From NCBI GenBank assembly GCA_049602155.1, contig JBMYRH010000008.1, forward strand, positions 62,001-126,000: DNA of 64,000 bases. Direction: 5' to 3'. This document shows, one piece after another, positions 17,708-27,800 of the stretch (positions are counted from its first letter, which is position 1; each line of letters opens with the position of its first letter). The position numbers and the translations under genes were made by a program. Source of the stretch: JBMYRH01 sp049602155. Its GTDB lineage: Bacteria; Myxococcota_A; UBA9042; PHBI01; JBMYRH01. The notes below the pieces were generated by a model. It ran no database searches. It saw only the letters and a program-made list of their open reading frames with translations, and was not told the DNA's origin.

Positions 17708-18711
17708 GGCGCCCTCTTCGCGGCACTGTCCCGCATCGTCTGTCGCACCGCGCGAATCCCGTCGTAGGCGGTATCGTCTAGGGTCAACCACCCGTTGATG
17801 GTCTCCGTCGCCCGAAGCGCCGGGCGGGCCGCGTCGTTCCTGGAGTTCATTAACGCCAAGGCGCCGCGGACTTTCCGCTTGAAGCCGGCTGGGACCTCGC
17901 CGACCGAACAGAGGGCGTCGTAGGGGGCCTCACCTGTCTTCGCGAGGACGCGCAGTGATTTGCTTGTGACGTCATCGTTCGTCTCTGCAAAGAGCCTCGC
18001 GACGTCCTGCATCCCGGTCGCCGTCGCTGCTGCGTCAACATCACCGCGGGCCAACATCTCGATGGCAGCGGTGTGGGTGCCAGCCATGACGATTTCCGAG
18101 AAGAAGTTCTCCGGATCGAGCCCATGGCGTGCGAAGGCGCTCATGGGTAATAAGTAGCCGGACGTAGAGCTTTCGCTGACGAGCGCGATTCGACGTCCGC
18201 CGAGGTCTGATAGGCTCTGAGCCCGATCATCTCGCCGGACGAGGATAAAGGCAGAGTAGGTCGTCCTCACGCGGTTCATCGCGGTCGCGAGGATGTCGAG
18301 GTGCTCAGTGCGTTCGTCGGCGATAACGTAGGAGAGCGGGGGTAAGAGGGCCAGGTCGACCTTCTCCGCAGCGACTTGCTCGAGGAGGTCGTCATAGCTC
18401 TTGGCCACCAACACCTCGACAGGTGCACCGAGGACAGCGCTCAAGAAGTCGGCGACGGGCGTGTATTGACGTCGCACTGCTTCACTGCCCGCCGTGGGGG
18501 AGAGGGCGAATCGGATCGCTTCTCCACCGCGCGGCCATTCACCGGCCTCAAGGCGATAGTCACCCTCGGTGAGCGGCCGGGGGGCGGGCGCGGGGCCTGC
18601 CTCGAGTACCCCAGACGTCTCATGGGTACACCCCATAGCGAGCAGGCCAACGATAGCTAGGCCCGGGAGCACCACCCCTAGGTGGCTCCGTCGTATAAAA
18701 GCCGGAGACAT
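17704..18711 (-). CDS. PhnD-like periplasmic substrate-binding lipoprotein coupled to a cyclase
   Basis: 335 residues. The lipobox LLAMGC follows a hydrophobic signal. The body is a phosphate/phosphonate-type binding protein fold: YTPVADFLSAVLGAPVEVLVAKSYDDLLEQVAAEKVDLALLPPLSYVIA, then SLSDLGGRRIALVSESSTSGYLLPM, and a GDVDAAATATG loop. No ABC permease or ATPase is next to it. Instead its stop overlaps the start of a HAMP-GGDEF gene, so it more likely acts as the periplasmic ligand receptor for that cyclase. The ligand is unknown. ATG 18711 is chosen; GTG 18744 is an upstream option with no better ribosome-binding site. Confidence 0.87.
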   Translation of the reverse strand: MSPAFIRRSHLGVVLPGLAIVGLLAMGCTHETSGVLEAGPAPAPRPLTEGDYRLEAGEWPRGGEAIRFALSPTAGSEAVRRQYTPVADFLSAVLGAPVEVLVAKSYDDLLEQVAAEKVDLALLPPLSYVIADERTEHLDILATAMNRVRTTYSAFILVRRDDRAQSLSDLGGRRIALVSESSTSGYLLPMSAFARHGLDPENFFSEIVMAGTHTAAIEMLARGDVDAAATATGMQDVARLFAETNDDVTSKSLRVLAKTGEAPYDALCSVGEVPAGFKRKVRGALALMNSRNDAARPALRATETINGWLTLDDTAYDGIRAVRQTMRDSAAKRAP

Positions 18712-18759
18712 GGTCACAGCATGCGGCTTGGACACGCGGCTCACAATGCCAAACGGTGC

Positions 18760-19443
18760 CTAAGGCTCGATGGGCGGCCCATGCAGAGCCAGCCACGCCT
18801 CGATGAGGGTCCTGGTGTGTTGAGGTTCATGGAGGCGCTCGGGGATCGTCGAGAGGGGGACGGACATCCGCTCATATGCAGTTCGACGGAGGGCTTTAGG
18901 GAGTTCGAACTTGCGCTCTGCGAGGGTCACCCCGATGTCGAAGGTGAGGTCTTCAAGTTGCTCGAGCGCCGACAGTATATCGCATCGGTCCAGCGGATAG
19001 CGACGCTCTGTCAGGGCCGCGATTTTGTCCGCCAGGAGATCGGGGAGGGACGCGACATAGAACGGACCCACCGACCACGGCGGGTGGATATGAGCGAAGG
19101 GGAACTGTCGGTACTCAACCTTCACTTGGCTCGTGTCGCTCCAGGTGATGAGGAAGGTGGTGCGGTCGCGGGGGAGGAGCCACTGCAGACTTTCGAGCTC
19201 CGGGAGCGCCTTCATCATGGGCAGAAGCTTCTGAATAGGGACGGGGTCGGGGCCAAAGAGATCGAGGTCCTCGACGCTCCTGTGTGCCAAGTAGCCAGCG
19301 GTCAGCGCAGCACCTCCAGCGAGATAGAAGCGACGCTGTAATCCGCTCTCTGCGAAGTGCTTGAGGAACCGCCGCTGTGCCGGGGTGAGCCGCGATGTGG
19401 TCCGGAGGTCCGCTACTGTGGGCTGTGGGAGCGCATAGCTCAT
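18760..19443 (-). CDS. Orphan AbiEii/AbiGii-type nucleotidyltransferase
   Basis: 227 residues. The nucleotidyltransferase core is visible: FYLAGGAALTAGYLAHRSVEDLDLF (GG motif followed by DxD) and the distal LADKIAALTERRYPLDRCDI, matching the Lys-x5-Arg motif of the AbiEii/DUF1814 family. AbiEii toxins transfer nucleotides to tRNA and are normally paired with an AbiEi antitoxin encoded just upstream. No such gene is present; neighbours are a binding lipoprotein and a glycosyltransferase. It may therefore not be a toxin. ATG 19443 has GAGG 8 nt upstream. Confidence 0.85.
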   Translation of the reverse strand: MSYALPQPTVADLRTTSRLTPAQRRFLKHFAESGLQRRFYLAGGAALTAGYLAHRSVEDLDLFGPDPVPIQKLLPMMKALPELESLQWLLPRDRTTFLITWSDTSQVKVEYRQFPFAHIHPPWSVGPFYVASLPDLLADKIAALTERRYPLDRCDILSALEQLEDLTFDIGVTLAERKFELPKALRRTAYERMSVPLSTIPERLHEPQHTRTLIEAWLALHGPPIEP

Positions 19444-19494
19444 CAGACGGGCCTCATCGGTCACAGGTCGCAGCACAGTGTGTGCGGGCGGTGT

Positions 19495-20205
19495 TCATCG
19501 TCGCGCCCGCTCGCGGCGCCGCATCGCCAGCGCCTCCCGAATCACGGTCTTGATGCGCCCGGTGTTGGCGACCTTTGACTGGCCATGGAGCCTCGGTTGG
19601 GCTTCGATCTCGACCAAAGCGTAGGCTGTACCAAGTTTGAGGGCGCGGATGGGGAACTCGAGGTTGACGAAGAAGCTCTCGGAGTGAAGCTCCCCGACAG
19701 AGGTGAGCAGGCTGCGACGGAACATCATGGTGCCCGTGAAGTCCCCGCGTGAACCAAGCACGAGGCGCACGAAGGTTTGAAACCCCCAACTTAGAACCTT
19801 GCGTTGCCAACCGTCGTCTCGCTGTCGGTAGACAGAGAGGACGAGGTCAGCGGTCGCGAGGTGAGGCAAGAAGCGCGTGAACACTTGAGGATCGACTTGG
19901 CAGTCTGCGGGTAGTTGAGTGACCCAATCGCACCGCGTCGCGTCATAGCCGTTTCGAATGGCCGCGCCCATGCCCCGATTCTCTGGGTGGTGTACTGCGA
20001 CGATGTTATCCGGGTGACTCGCGACGTACTCGTCCGCGATTTCGCCTGTACGGTCGCCGGAGCCATCATTGACGATCACGACCTGCCACGGGTCAGCGTG
20101 CCCCTCCAAAAACGCGACGGTGCGCTCGACCTGAATGGGGAGGTTGTCCTCCTCATTGTAGGCCATGATCACGATGCTGAGACCGGGTTTGGTGGACGAC
20201 GTCAT
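19495..20205 (-). CDS. Family 2 glycosyltransferase
   Basis: 236 residues: a GT-A fold with SIVIMAYNEEDNLP, VVIVNDGSGDRTGEI, PENRGMGAAIRNGYDA, and a DxD-like region in LPADCQVDP. It resembles enzymes that move sugars onto polyprenyl phosphate or glycan chains, but without C-terminal membrane helices. ATG 20205 is chosen over a TTG 6 nt upstream. No other glycan genes are adjacent. Confidence 0.9.
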   Translation of the reverse strand: MTSSTKPGLSIVIMAYNEEDNLPIQVERTVAFLEGHADPWQVVIVNDGSGDRTGEIADEYVASHPDNIVAVHHPENRGMGAAIRNGYDATRCDWVTQLPADCQVDPQVFTRFLPHLATADLVLSVYRQRDDGWQRKVLSWGFQTFVRLVLGSRGDFTGTMMFRRSLLTSVGELHSESFFVNLEFPIRALKLGTAYALVEIEAQPRLHGQSKVANTGRIKTVIREALAMRRRERARR

Positions 20206-20251
20206 GCTCAAAGCCTAGTGAATCGCGCCCGGGACGCCTAGTCGCAGAGGG

Positions 20252-21034
20252 CTAGAATGAGTAAGTGATTTTCGCCCGAGTGGCGGTGTCGAGGTCACTG
20301 ACGTCCTCGGGTGGACGGCTATCGTACGAGAGGATGAACCCTACTGACAGCCCGATTGCATCGGTCAATTTCACGTTGAGGTTGGTCTCGGAGGACACGC
20401 GGAAGTCCAATGGATCCGTCAGGAGAGGTTGATAGTACGTGGTGTGTATGAAGCTGAGTAGTGGGTTCAAGATGAACTTACCGGTGAGGTACATCGATAG
20501 ACGGTGGCCGTTGTATGCAGCCCCACTGTCGCTGAAGTTACGTTCATTGAGCATCTCACGTTCAAACAAGTACGAAGCGGCCAAGGCGAAGGCGACCGCC
20601 GGGCCATCGATGAGATTGAAGCGTGGGCCAGTGCCAGCGAGCCCTCTGAGTGAAAGTCGGCGAAATCGGTCGGTGGCAACCTGGCCGTAGGTCTCCCAGG
20701 TCAACCAATCCAGGATTGAAACTTGGTGCCTCAGGTGCGTGAAGATGCTCTCCATGAACGTGGTGCCGTCCGTCAAGCCGAGCTCGGCTGTGGAGCTTGA
20801 TATGAGCTTGTGGACACCGAACTGATAGGACAGCTGTAAGGCCGTGTTGACCAAGACCAAATCAACGCTGCCGGTTTCCAGGGTAAGCGACGCGCTCACT
20901 TCACCTTGAAACCCGTCTGTGTCCTCAGCGTCCGAGACCAGGGGCTGGACGTTCACGATTTGGGCGTCACTCTGGGGAGCAAGTGCACAGACGAGTCCGA
21001 GAGCGAGAAACGATGATAGGGCTGGGGAACGCAC
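20252..21034 (-). CDS. Outer-membrane beta-barrel protein, DUF481-like
   Basis: About 260 residues. GTG 21034 is chosen: it sits 5 nt after GGAGG and directly starts a signal peptide (RSPALSSFLALGLVCALAPQSDAQ). The open frame extends to 21277 but is not protein-like there; ATG 21061 is a second option. The mature part is a run of amphipathic strands (EVSASLTLETGSVDLVLVNTALQLSYQFG, RLSMYLTGKFILNPL, ETNLNVKLTDAIGLSVGFILSYDS), ending in ATRAKITYSF with a terminal Phe typical of barrels inserted by BamA. Small DUF481 barrels are of unknown function. Confidence 0.83.
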   Translation of the reverse strand: MRSPALSSFLALGLVCALAPQSDAQIVNVQPLVSDAEDTDGFQGEVSASLTLETGSVDLVLVNTALQLSYQFGVHKLISSSTAELGLTDGTTFMESIFTHLRHQVSILDWLTWETYGQVATDRFRRLSLRGLAGTGPRFNLIDGPAVAFALAASYLFEREMLNERNFSDSGAAYNGHRLSMYLTGKFILNPLLSFIHTTYYQPLLTDPLDFRVSSETNLNVKLTDAIGLSVGFILSYDSRPPEDVSDLDTATRAKITYSF

Positions 21035-21191
21035 ACAAACCTCCGAGGTGTTCGAGTGCATCGAGCGTCGCTCTAGAACCAGTTTTTGTCGAGATACACA
21101 GAAGCACTCAGCGAGGCTGAGAGATACGTCCTGCGAATGAAGACCGGGGCCGGGCAACGTCTCCCTCATCAAGTCGGCGCTTGAGGGACGC

Positions 21192-21890
21192 TTAGCTTGG
21201 GTCTTCGCCCTTGTATCGGTAGTAGTGCTCCATGACGGCGCGCACGTAGCCCTCTGTCGCCTCGTAGGGGATACCACCCTTCGCTCTCACCGCACCGCTC
21301 CCTGCGTGGTAGGCGCTCAGGACCTTGGCGAAGTCACCATCGAACCGGTTGGCCAGGATGCGGAGCAATTTGCCGCCTCCCATGATGTTCTGGCGTGGGT
21401 CGAAGCTGTCATGGACGCCCATCTCTCTGGCTGTGCCTGGCATCAACTGCATGAGCCCTTGGGCCCCTGCGGAGCTGACGGCCTTGTACTTGAACGAGGA
21501 CTCGACCCGCATCACCGCTCGAATGAAGACCTCGGGCAACGAGTAGGTCTGAGCTGCCTCACGCACGTAGGGGGCATAGAGCGCGTAGCGATCCTGAGCG
21601 CTTGTCGGCTCCTTCACCGGGCGGGGGGCGGCCTTGGCTTTGCCCCGAGGGCTGTATGAGCGGCGCTTGCTTGATTTGCTTTTCTTGGCGGGCTTTTGGG
21701 TGCCCGTGGAGGGGCTGTTGAGCTTCATCATGACTCTGCACCGCGCGCCCTGAGCTCGGTAAGGAGCCGGGGTGTTCGTGATGTCTTCGCGTCCGTCCCT
21801 CTGCACACAGCGGTAGATGTCGCCTGATGCGTAGGCTGGTTCGATGACGAGGCCAAGAAGGCACAGGGCGATGAGGCTAGACCGGCTCAA
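21192..21890 (-). CDS. Lytic murein transglycosylase (SLT domain)
   Basis: 232 residues. A signal peptide (SLIALCLLGLVIEPAYA), a short DUF4124-like N-terminal module (SGDIYRCVQRDGREDITNTP), a basic linker (KKSKSSKRRS), then the SLT domain from about residue 105: VMRVESSFKYKAVSSAGAQGLMQLMP with the catalytic Glu in the VES motif, and SAYHAGSGAVRAKGGIP. It cleaves peptidoglycan between MurNAc and GlcNAc in the periplasm. The TTG start at 21890 is supported by AGGAG 5-6 nt upstream. Confidence 0.93.
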   Translation of the reverse strand: MSRSSLIALCLLGLVIEPAYASGDIYRCVQRDGREDITNTPAPYRAQGARCRVMMKLNSPSTGTQKPAKKSKSSKRRSYSPRGKAKAAPRPVKEPTSAQDRYALYAPYVREAAQTYSLPEVFIRAVMRVESSFKYKAVSSAGAQGLMQLMPGTAREMGVHDSFDPRQNIMGGGKLLRILANRFDGDFAKVLSAYHAGSGAVRAKGGIPYEATEGYVRAVMEHYYRYKGEDPS

Positions 21891-22018
21891 TGGGACTCCT
21901 TCTGTTGAGCGACCTGATGATAGTCAGGGGCCGTCATTTACCCAAGAAAACCCACGGACGGCGTGCACTATTCTCTCCACTGTTGCTCATGCCGACGGGG
22001 AGTTGCTACGGTGCAACC

Positions 22019-23629
22019 ATGCAGACCTCATACGATGCTTTGGTCTTGGGTGGCGGTATTGCAGGGCTGACCTATGCACTGCGTGTCGCCGCGAAAGGGA
22101 CCGTCGGTCTGTTGACCAAACGAGGTCTGAGTGACTCGAACACTGCGTGGGCCCAGGGCGGCATCGCTGTGGTCATGGACCAGCACGACAGCTTTGAGGC
22201 TCATGTCACGGATACGATCACCGCAGGTGACGGCCTGAATGACGCCGAGGTCGTGAGGCTCTGTGTGGAAGAGGGGCCCGAGCGGTTGGCCGAGCTTATC
22301 GCTCGAGGCGTGGCGTTCACGAGGGCAGCGGACGGACAAGGTGGTGGCCTGGACCTGACCCGTGAGGGTGGGCACTCGGCGCGGCGTGTTGTCCACGCGA
22401 AGGACATGACGGGGGCGGCGGTTCAAGCCGCACTAGTCGCTGCGGTTCAAGCGCACCCCAACATTGAGATCTTTGAGCGGCATCAGGCCATTGATCTGCT
22501 GACGCGGAGGCGCCTTGGTTTGTCGGGCCCAGACCGGTGCCTCGGCGCCTACGTGTACGACCTCGACACGGGCGAGATCGCGACCTTCAGGGGCAAGGCC
22601 ACGCTGCTAGCGACCGGCGGCGCTGGGAAGGTGTACCTGTACACGTCGAACCCCGACGTCGCGACTGGCGACGGCATCGCGATGGCGTGGCGTGCCGGCG
22701 CGGCGATCGCGAACATGGAGTTCTTTCAGTTTCACCCCACGTGTCTTTACAACCCGACGGCTAAGAATTTCCTCGTCACCGAGGCATGCCGCGGTGAGGG
22801 CGGGATACTGCGGCGCAAGGATGGCTACGCGTTCATGGCGGACTACCACCCCATGAAAGACCTGGCGCCCCGAGACATCGTGGCTCGCGCGATTGACCAA
22901 GAGCTGAAGCGGGGCGGTGACGACTTCGTGCAGCTCGATATGACGCACTTGGCACCGGGTGAAGTCGCGGACCGGTTCCCAGGGGTGTCGACGACCCTTC
23001 AACGTTACGGCATCGATATGGCGCACGAGCCGATCCCTGTCGTCCCGGCCGCCCACTATTGCTGTGGTGGCGTCCAGTCAGACATCCATGGTCGCTCAAC
23101 GCTCCCAGGCCTCTTGGTCGCGGGAGAGGTCGCACATACAGGGCTCCACGGCGCGAACAGGCTCGCCTCGAATTCTCTGCTCGAGGGGATGGTGTTTGGC
23201 CACCGTGCAGCCGAGGTGACCGACTCCTTGTGGGCGACGGCTGGCGAGTCATTGACGCCGGATGTCCCGGATTGGAATCCAGGTTCGGCAAGCAACCCTG
23301 ATGAGAACGTCTTGGTGACTCAAGCGTGGGACGAGACTCGCCGCGTGATGTGGAACTACGTGGGTATCGTCCGCTCGAACCGCCGCCTCGTTCGGGCGCG
23401 TCGTCGGCTAGACCTTCTGCGCCAAGAGATTACGCATGACTACTGGAAATACGTGCTGACGCCGGACAGCATCGAGCTCCGCAATATCCTCACCGTCGCG
23501 GGGTTGATTGTGGAGTGTGCGCTGATGCGGAAAGAGAGCCGCGGGCTACACTACACGCTCGACTATCCAGACCGTGACGACGCGCATGGGCTCCGGGCCA
23601 CACTCTTGCAGAAGGGCGCTTGGTCCTGA
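22019..23629 (+). CDS. nadB: L-aspartate oxidase
   Basis: 536 residues. First step of de novo NAD synthesis: oxidises L-aspartate to iminoaspartate, the substrate of NadA (encoded at 50 kb here). The N-terminal FAD motif is LVLGGGIAGLTYAL; the active-site region has GHSARRVVHAKDMTG and FQFHPTCLYN, and the second FAD contact is HTGLHGANRLASNSLLEG. ATG 22019 begins at the FAD motif; the longer frame to 21890 overlaps the divergent transglycosylase promoter and is unlikely. nadA and nadB are not adjacent in this genome. Confidence 0.95.
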   Translation: MQTSYDALVLGGGIAGLTYALRVAAKGTVGLLTKRGLSDSNTAWAQGGIAVVMDQHDSFEAHVTDTITAGDGLNDAEVVRLCVEEGPERLAELIARGVAFTRAADGQGGGLDLTREGGHSARRVVHAKDMTGAAVQAALVAAVQAHPNIEIFERHQAIDLLTRRRLGLSGPDRCLGAYVYDLDTGEIATFRGKATLLATGGAGKVYLYTSNPDVATGDGIAMAWRAGAAIANMEFFQFHPTCLYNPTAKNFLVTEACRGEGGILRRKDGYAFMADYHPMKDLAPRDIVARAIDQELKRGGDDFVQLDMTHLAPGEVADRFPGVSTTLQRYGIDMAHEPIPVVPAAHYCCGGVQSDIHGRSTLPGLLVAGEVAHTGLHGANRLASNSLLEGMVFGHRAAEVTDSLWATAGESLTPDVPDWNPGSASNPDENVLVTQAWDETRRVMWNYVGIVRSNRRLVRARRRLDLLRQEITHDYWKYVLTPDSIELRNILTVAGLIVECALMRKESRGLHYTLDYPDRDDAHGLRATLLQKGAWS

Positions 23630-23644
23630 GCGTCGAAGCGGCCT

Positions 23645-24163
23645 TTAGAAGCCCGGTGGTCCATCCGCCGGCGACGATCCGGCCGCGCCTGTGACTGCGT
23701 TGATCTCGGAGAAGAGGTAGTCATTTTGCGCCTGGAACGAATGGCAGTTGACGCATGTGCCGACCTCTATCTTTGTCCGCTCCATCGTGGTTGGGGAATA
23801 GGCTTCAAACGCCCAGCCGCCATTGAGGGAGCCGCCGACACGACGCATGACGCCAAGCTGCGTGACTGCTCCTGAGCCGTCATCGTTGACGACCCGGGTC
23901 TCCTTGACCAAGACCGAGCCTGTCTCGAGGTCCCCCTGGACACTGGCGAAGAGCTCGACAGCAGTCCGTGGTTCGATCTCCCCGCCCTCGTCTTCGCCAC
24001 CACGCAGGATCGTCTCGGCGTTGATCTTGGGCCAGGTCGTGTATTCGGCGCTCAGCACCCGTGAGTGGGCGGAGACATCGTCACCGCTGCGCGTCTCAGC
24101 GCCACCGCACGCGTAGGCCGACAGCATCAGTCCTGACAGCAACATGAATACAAGGGTTCGCAT
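23645..24163 (-). CDS. Cytochrome P460-like haem lipoprotein
   Basis: 172 residues with a lipobox (LSAYAC). Near the C-terminus CVNCH is a c-type haem-binding motif, preceded by WAFEAYSPTTMERTKIEVGT, which resembles the C-terminal part of cytochrome P460/cytochrome c'-beta proteins. It may handle NO, hydroxylamine or other small nitrogen species, or just transfer electrons; only family resemblance supports this. It is periplasm-facing and stands between nadB (convergent) and orn (same strand, 17 nt). Confidence 0.75.
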   Translation of the reverse strand: MRTLVFMLLSGLMLSAYACGGAETRSGDDVSAHSRVLSAEYTTWPKINAETILRGGEDEGGEIEPRTAVELFASVQGDLETGSVLVKETRVVNDDGSGAVTQLGVMRRVGGSLNGGWAFEAYSPTTMERTKIEVGTCVNCHSFQAQNDYLFSEINAVTGAAGSSPADGPPGF

Positions 24164-24180
24164 GGTCCACTCTCCAAATC

Positions 24181-24753
24181 TCAGGCTCCGGGCGGCGGCT
24201 CCATAAAGCCGATCTCGTCGGCAAAAATCGTCCGTCGATAGAATCGAAGCTCCTCGATGGACTCGTGGATATCACCAAGCGCTCGATGGGCTTCGTTTTT
24301 GCGTGGGGGCTGCAGGTGATACCAGCGCCAGGCGAGTTCCTTCACCGAGGAGATGTCGATGACTCGGTAGTGCAGGTGTTGATTCAGGGCAGACATGTAC
24401 CGGCGCAAGAAGCGGCGGTCCTGACCGATGGAGTTGCCACAGAGCGGGGAGCGCCCCGGCTCGGTCCACGACTCCAGGAAGGCGAGCGTCATCGACTCAG
24501 CCTCTGCACATGTCACGCGAGACTGTCGCACAGCCTCTGTGAGACCACTCTTACCGTGGTGCTCGGTGTTCCAGGCGTCCATCGCGTCGAGGACTTCATC
24601 GGGCTGATGAATGACGAGGTTGGGGCCCTCGGCCAAGATATCCAGCTCGTTGTTGGTGACGATCGTGGCGATCTCCAGCGGATAGCAGGTGATGGGATCA
24701 AGGCCCGACATTTCCATGTCGATCCAGACTAAATTCTGTGTTCCACGAGCCAC
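24181..24753 (-). CDS. orn: Oligoribonuclease
   Basis: 190 residues, close to the usual 180. DEDDh 3'-5' exonuclease: WIDMEMSGLDP (Asp, Glu), NSIGQDRRFL (Asp), EAHRALGDIHESI (His, Asp). It degrades 2-5 nt RNAs and also the pGpG formed from c-di-GMP, which fits a window with two diguanylate cyclases. It is divergent from dnaE, with about 136 nt between. Confidence 0.95.
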   Translation of the reverse strand: MARGTQNLVWIDMEMSGLDPITCYPLEIATIVTNNELDILAEGPNLVIHQPDEVLDAMDAWNTEHHGKSGLTEAVRQSRVTCAEAESMTLAFLESWTEPGRSPLCGNSIGQDRRFLRRYMSALNQHLHYRVIDISSVKELAWRWYHLQPPRKNEAHRALGDIHESIEELRFYRRTIFADEIGFMEPPPGA

Positions 24754-24889
24754 GTTACCTCCAAGTCCGACAGCATTATGCCGTGGGCCGCTTAGGTCAA
24801 CCCGCAGTGAAAGGTCTGTACCGAGGCATTGACCGGCCGCGACGCAGGGCGGTAAACCGCTAGGTGCTCCCGCGGCCTCGAGTACCTTG

Positions 24890-27800
24890 ATGTCCTTCGT
24901 TCATCTGCACACGCATTCGCAGTTCAGTATGCTGGATTCGACCATCCGCGTGCCCGATCTTGTGAATCGCGCGGTGGAAGATAAGAGCGCCGCGATTGCG
25001 CTCACTGATCACAACAACATGTTCGGGGCCGTCGAGTTCTTCAAGGCGGCTCAGAAGTCGAAGGTGAAGCCGATCTTCGGCTCAGAGGTGAACCTTGTCG
25101 CGGAGGACCGGCGAGACGCCGAGGTCCGTCGAAGCTCGACGATCGTGCTCCTTTGTAAAAACGAGAAGGGCTATCGGAACCTCTGTTATCTCCTGAGCCG
25201 CTGCCATATGGACAGCCCGGCGCGCCTGCCGATGCCCCGCATCGATAGAGGGCTCCTTGCCGAGCGCTGCGAGGGGCTGTTGGCGCTCAGCGGCGGCCTA
25301 TCCGGTGAGATCCCGCAGGCACTGCTGCGCGGCGATAAGGCGGAGGCGGCGAGCCTTGTGCGCTTTTACCAGGGGCTCTTCTCCGAGGACTTCTACCTTG
25401 AGATCGTCCGCAACGGGATCAAGGAGCAGGAGCAAGTGAATGCTGAGCTGCTCTTGCTCTCGGAGGAACTCGGAGTGCCCCTCGTGGCAGGAGCGGATGC
25501 CCACTACGCAGAGCGCGAGGATGCGGGGGCTCATGAGGTCCTCATGTGCGTGCAGATGGGGCGCGTGTTGCCAACCCTGGAGACCAAGGCCCGTATCACC
25601 GACGAACTCCACTTGGCGCCTGCAGAGGAAATGATCGAGCGCTTCGCTGATCTGCCCGAGGCAGTCGCGAACACAGTGCGCATCGCGGATGCCTGCGACG
25701 TGGACTTGGATCTCGGCAAGACCTACCTGCCAACCTACGAGGTGCCCGAGGAGTTCGACACCGAGAGCTACTTGCGCCACGTCGCGCACGAGGGGCTCAC
25801 CGAACGGCTTGCTGCCGCTGTGGCGTTAGGGCGAGAGGTCGTCGAGTCGGACTACCGAGAGCGCTTGGATGTCGAGCTGGCGATCATCGAGGAGATGGGC
25901 TTCCCGGGCTACTTCCTGATCGTCTGGGACTTCATTCGTTACGCCAAAGAGCACGACATCCCAGTGGGGCCAGGACGTGGCTCGGGTGCAGGCTCCCTCG
26001 TGGCGTACTGCCTGAGCATCACCGACATCGATCCGCTTCTTTATGGGCTGCTCTTTGAGCGCTTCCTGAACCCTGAGCGCGTGTCCATGCCGGACTTCGA
26101 TATCGACTTCTGCATGTACAAGCGCGATCAGGTGATCCGCTATGTGACGCAGAAGTATGGCGAGGACAACGTCGGCCAGATCATCACCTACGGCACGATG
26201 AAGGCTAAGGCGGTGGTCCGTGATGTGTCGCGTGTTTACGGGCTGACCTTCGCGGAAGCCGACCGGGCGGCGAAGTTGATCCCTGATGACCTTGGGATGA
26301 CCTTGGCGAAGGCCTTCGATGCTGAGCCGCGTTTGATGGCTCTGTGTGATGAAGACCCGCGCTATGCGCGCCTCTTCGAGGTCGCGCGCACGCTCGAGGG
26401 GCTCAACCGACAACCCGGTATGCACGCTGCTGGCGTCGTCATCGGTGACAAGCCGCTTTGGGAGTATGTGCCGCTCTATGCCGTGCATGGAGACGAAGGC
26501 GAGATCACGCGGATCACCCAGTTTGCGAAGAACGAGGTTGAGGAGGCCGGGCTGGTTAAGTTCGACTTCCTCGGCTTGAAGACCCTGACGGTCGTCGACC
26601 ACGCCGTGCGCTTGGTGAACGATGGGCGTCGGGTGGCCGGTGAAGATCTGCTCGATATCTCGTCCATCCCCTTGGACGACCGAAGCGTGTTCGAATTAAT
26701 CACGAGCGGTGACACGACGGGCGTGTTTCAGCTGGAGTCGTCCGGCTTCAAAGAGCTGCTCCGTAAGCTGAAGCCGGACTGCATTGAGGACATCATCGCT
26801 GCAGTGGCGCTCTACAGGCCGGGTCCGCTCCAGTCCGGGATGGTCGACGCCTTCATTCGCCGTAAGCACGGCGAAGAGAAGGTTGAGTACCCACATCCGT
26901 CTCTCGGGACGACCCTTGAGGAGACGTACGGCGTGATGGTCTATCAGGAGCAGGTCATGCAGGCCGCTCGGACGTTGGCGGGGTTCAGCCTCGGCCAAGC
27001 GGACATCATGCGCCGGGCCATGGGCAAGAAGAAGCCCTCCGAGATGGCCAAGCAGGGCGAGCTCTTTCGCGAGGGTTGCGTCGCGAACGGCGTGCCTGCC
27101 GAGCAGGCGGATAGCATCTTCAGCACGATCGAGAAGTTCGCTGGGTACGGCTTCAACAAGAGCCACTCAGCGGCCTATGGTCTGATCAGCTATCAGACGG
27201 CTTGGCTCAAGAAGCACTACCCCGTCGAGTTCATGGCGGCGCTCTTGAGCTCCGATCGCGATAATACCGACAAGGTCGTGCGCCTCATCTCCGAGGCCAG
27301 GTCGATGGGCATCACAGTCCGCCCTCCCTCGGTCAATGCATCGAGTCATGACTTCACCGTCGACCAAGGCGCGGTGCGGTTCGGCCTAGGCGCCGTGAAA
27401 GGTGTCGGTGGCGGTGCAGTGGAGTCCATCCTCGCGGCAAGAGAAGATGTCTCCTTCGATGGGCTGCTCGACTTTTGCGACCGTGTCGACACCCGCCGAG
27501 TGAATCGGCGCGTGCTCGAGGCCCTGGTGAAGTGCGGCGCATTTGATGAGTTTGATAAGCCCCGGCTCGGGCTCTTCTCGGCGCTAGATAAGGCGATCGA
27601 GAGGGCGCAGTCTCTCCAACGAGACCGTGAGTCTGGTCAGTTTAACCTCTTCGGCGAGCTCGAGCCTGCCGACGAGTCCGGCTCTGGAGCGCTGAAGATA
27701 GACGCAACCGATGAGTGGCCGGATAAAGTGCGCCTCGCGTTCGAGAAAGAGTCCCTCGGCTTTTACGTCTCCGGCCACCCCCTTGATCGCTACGCGAACG

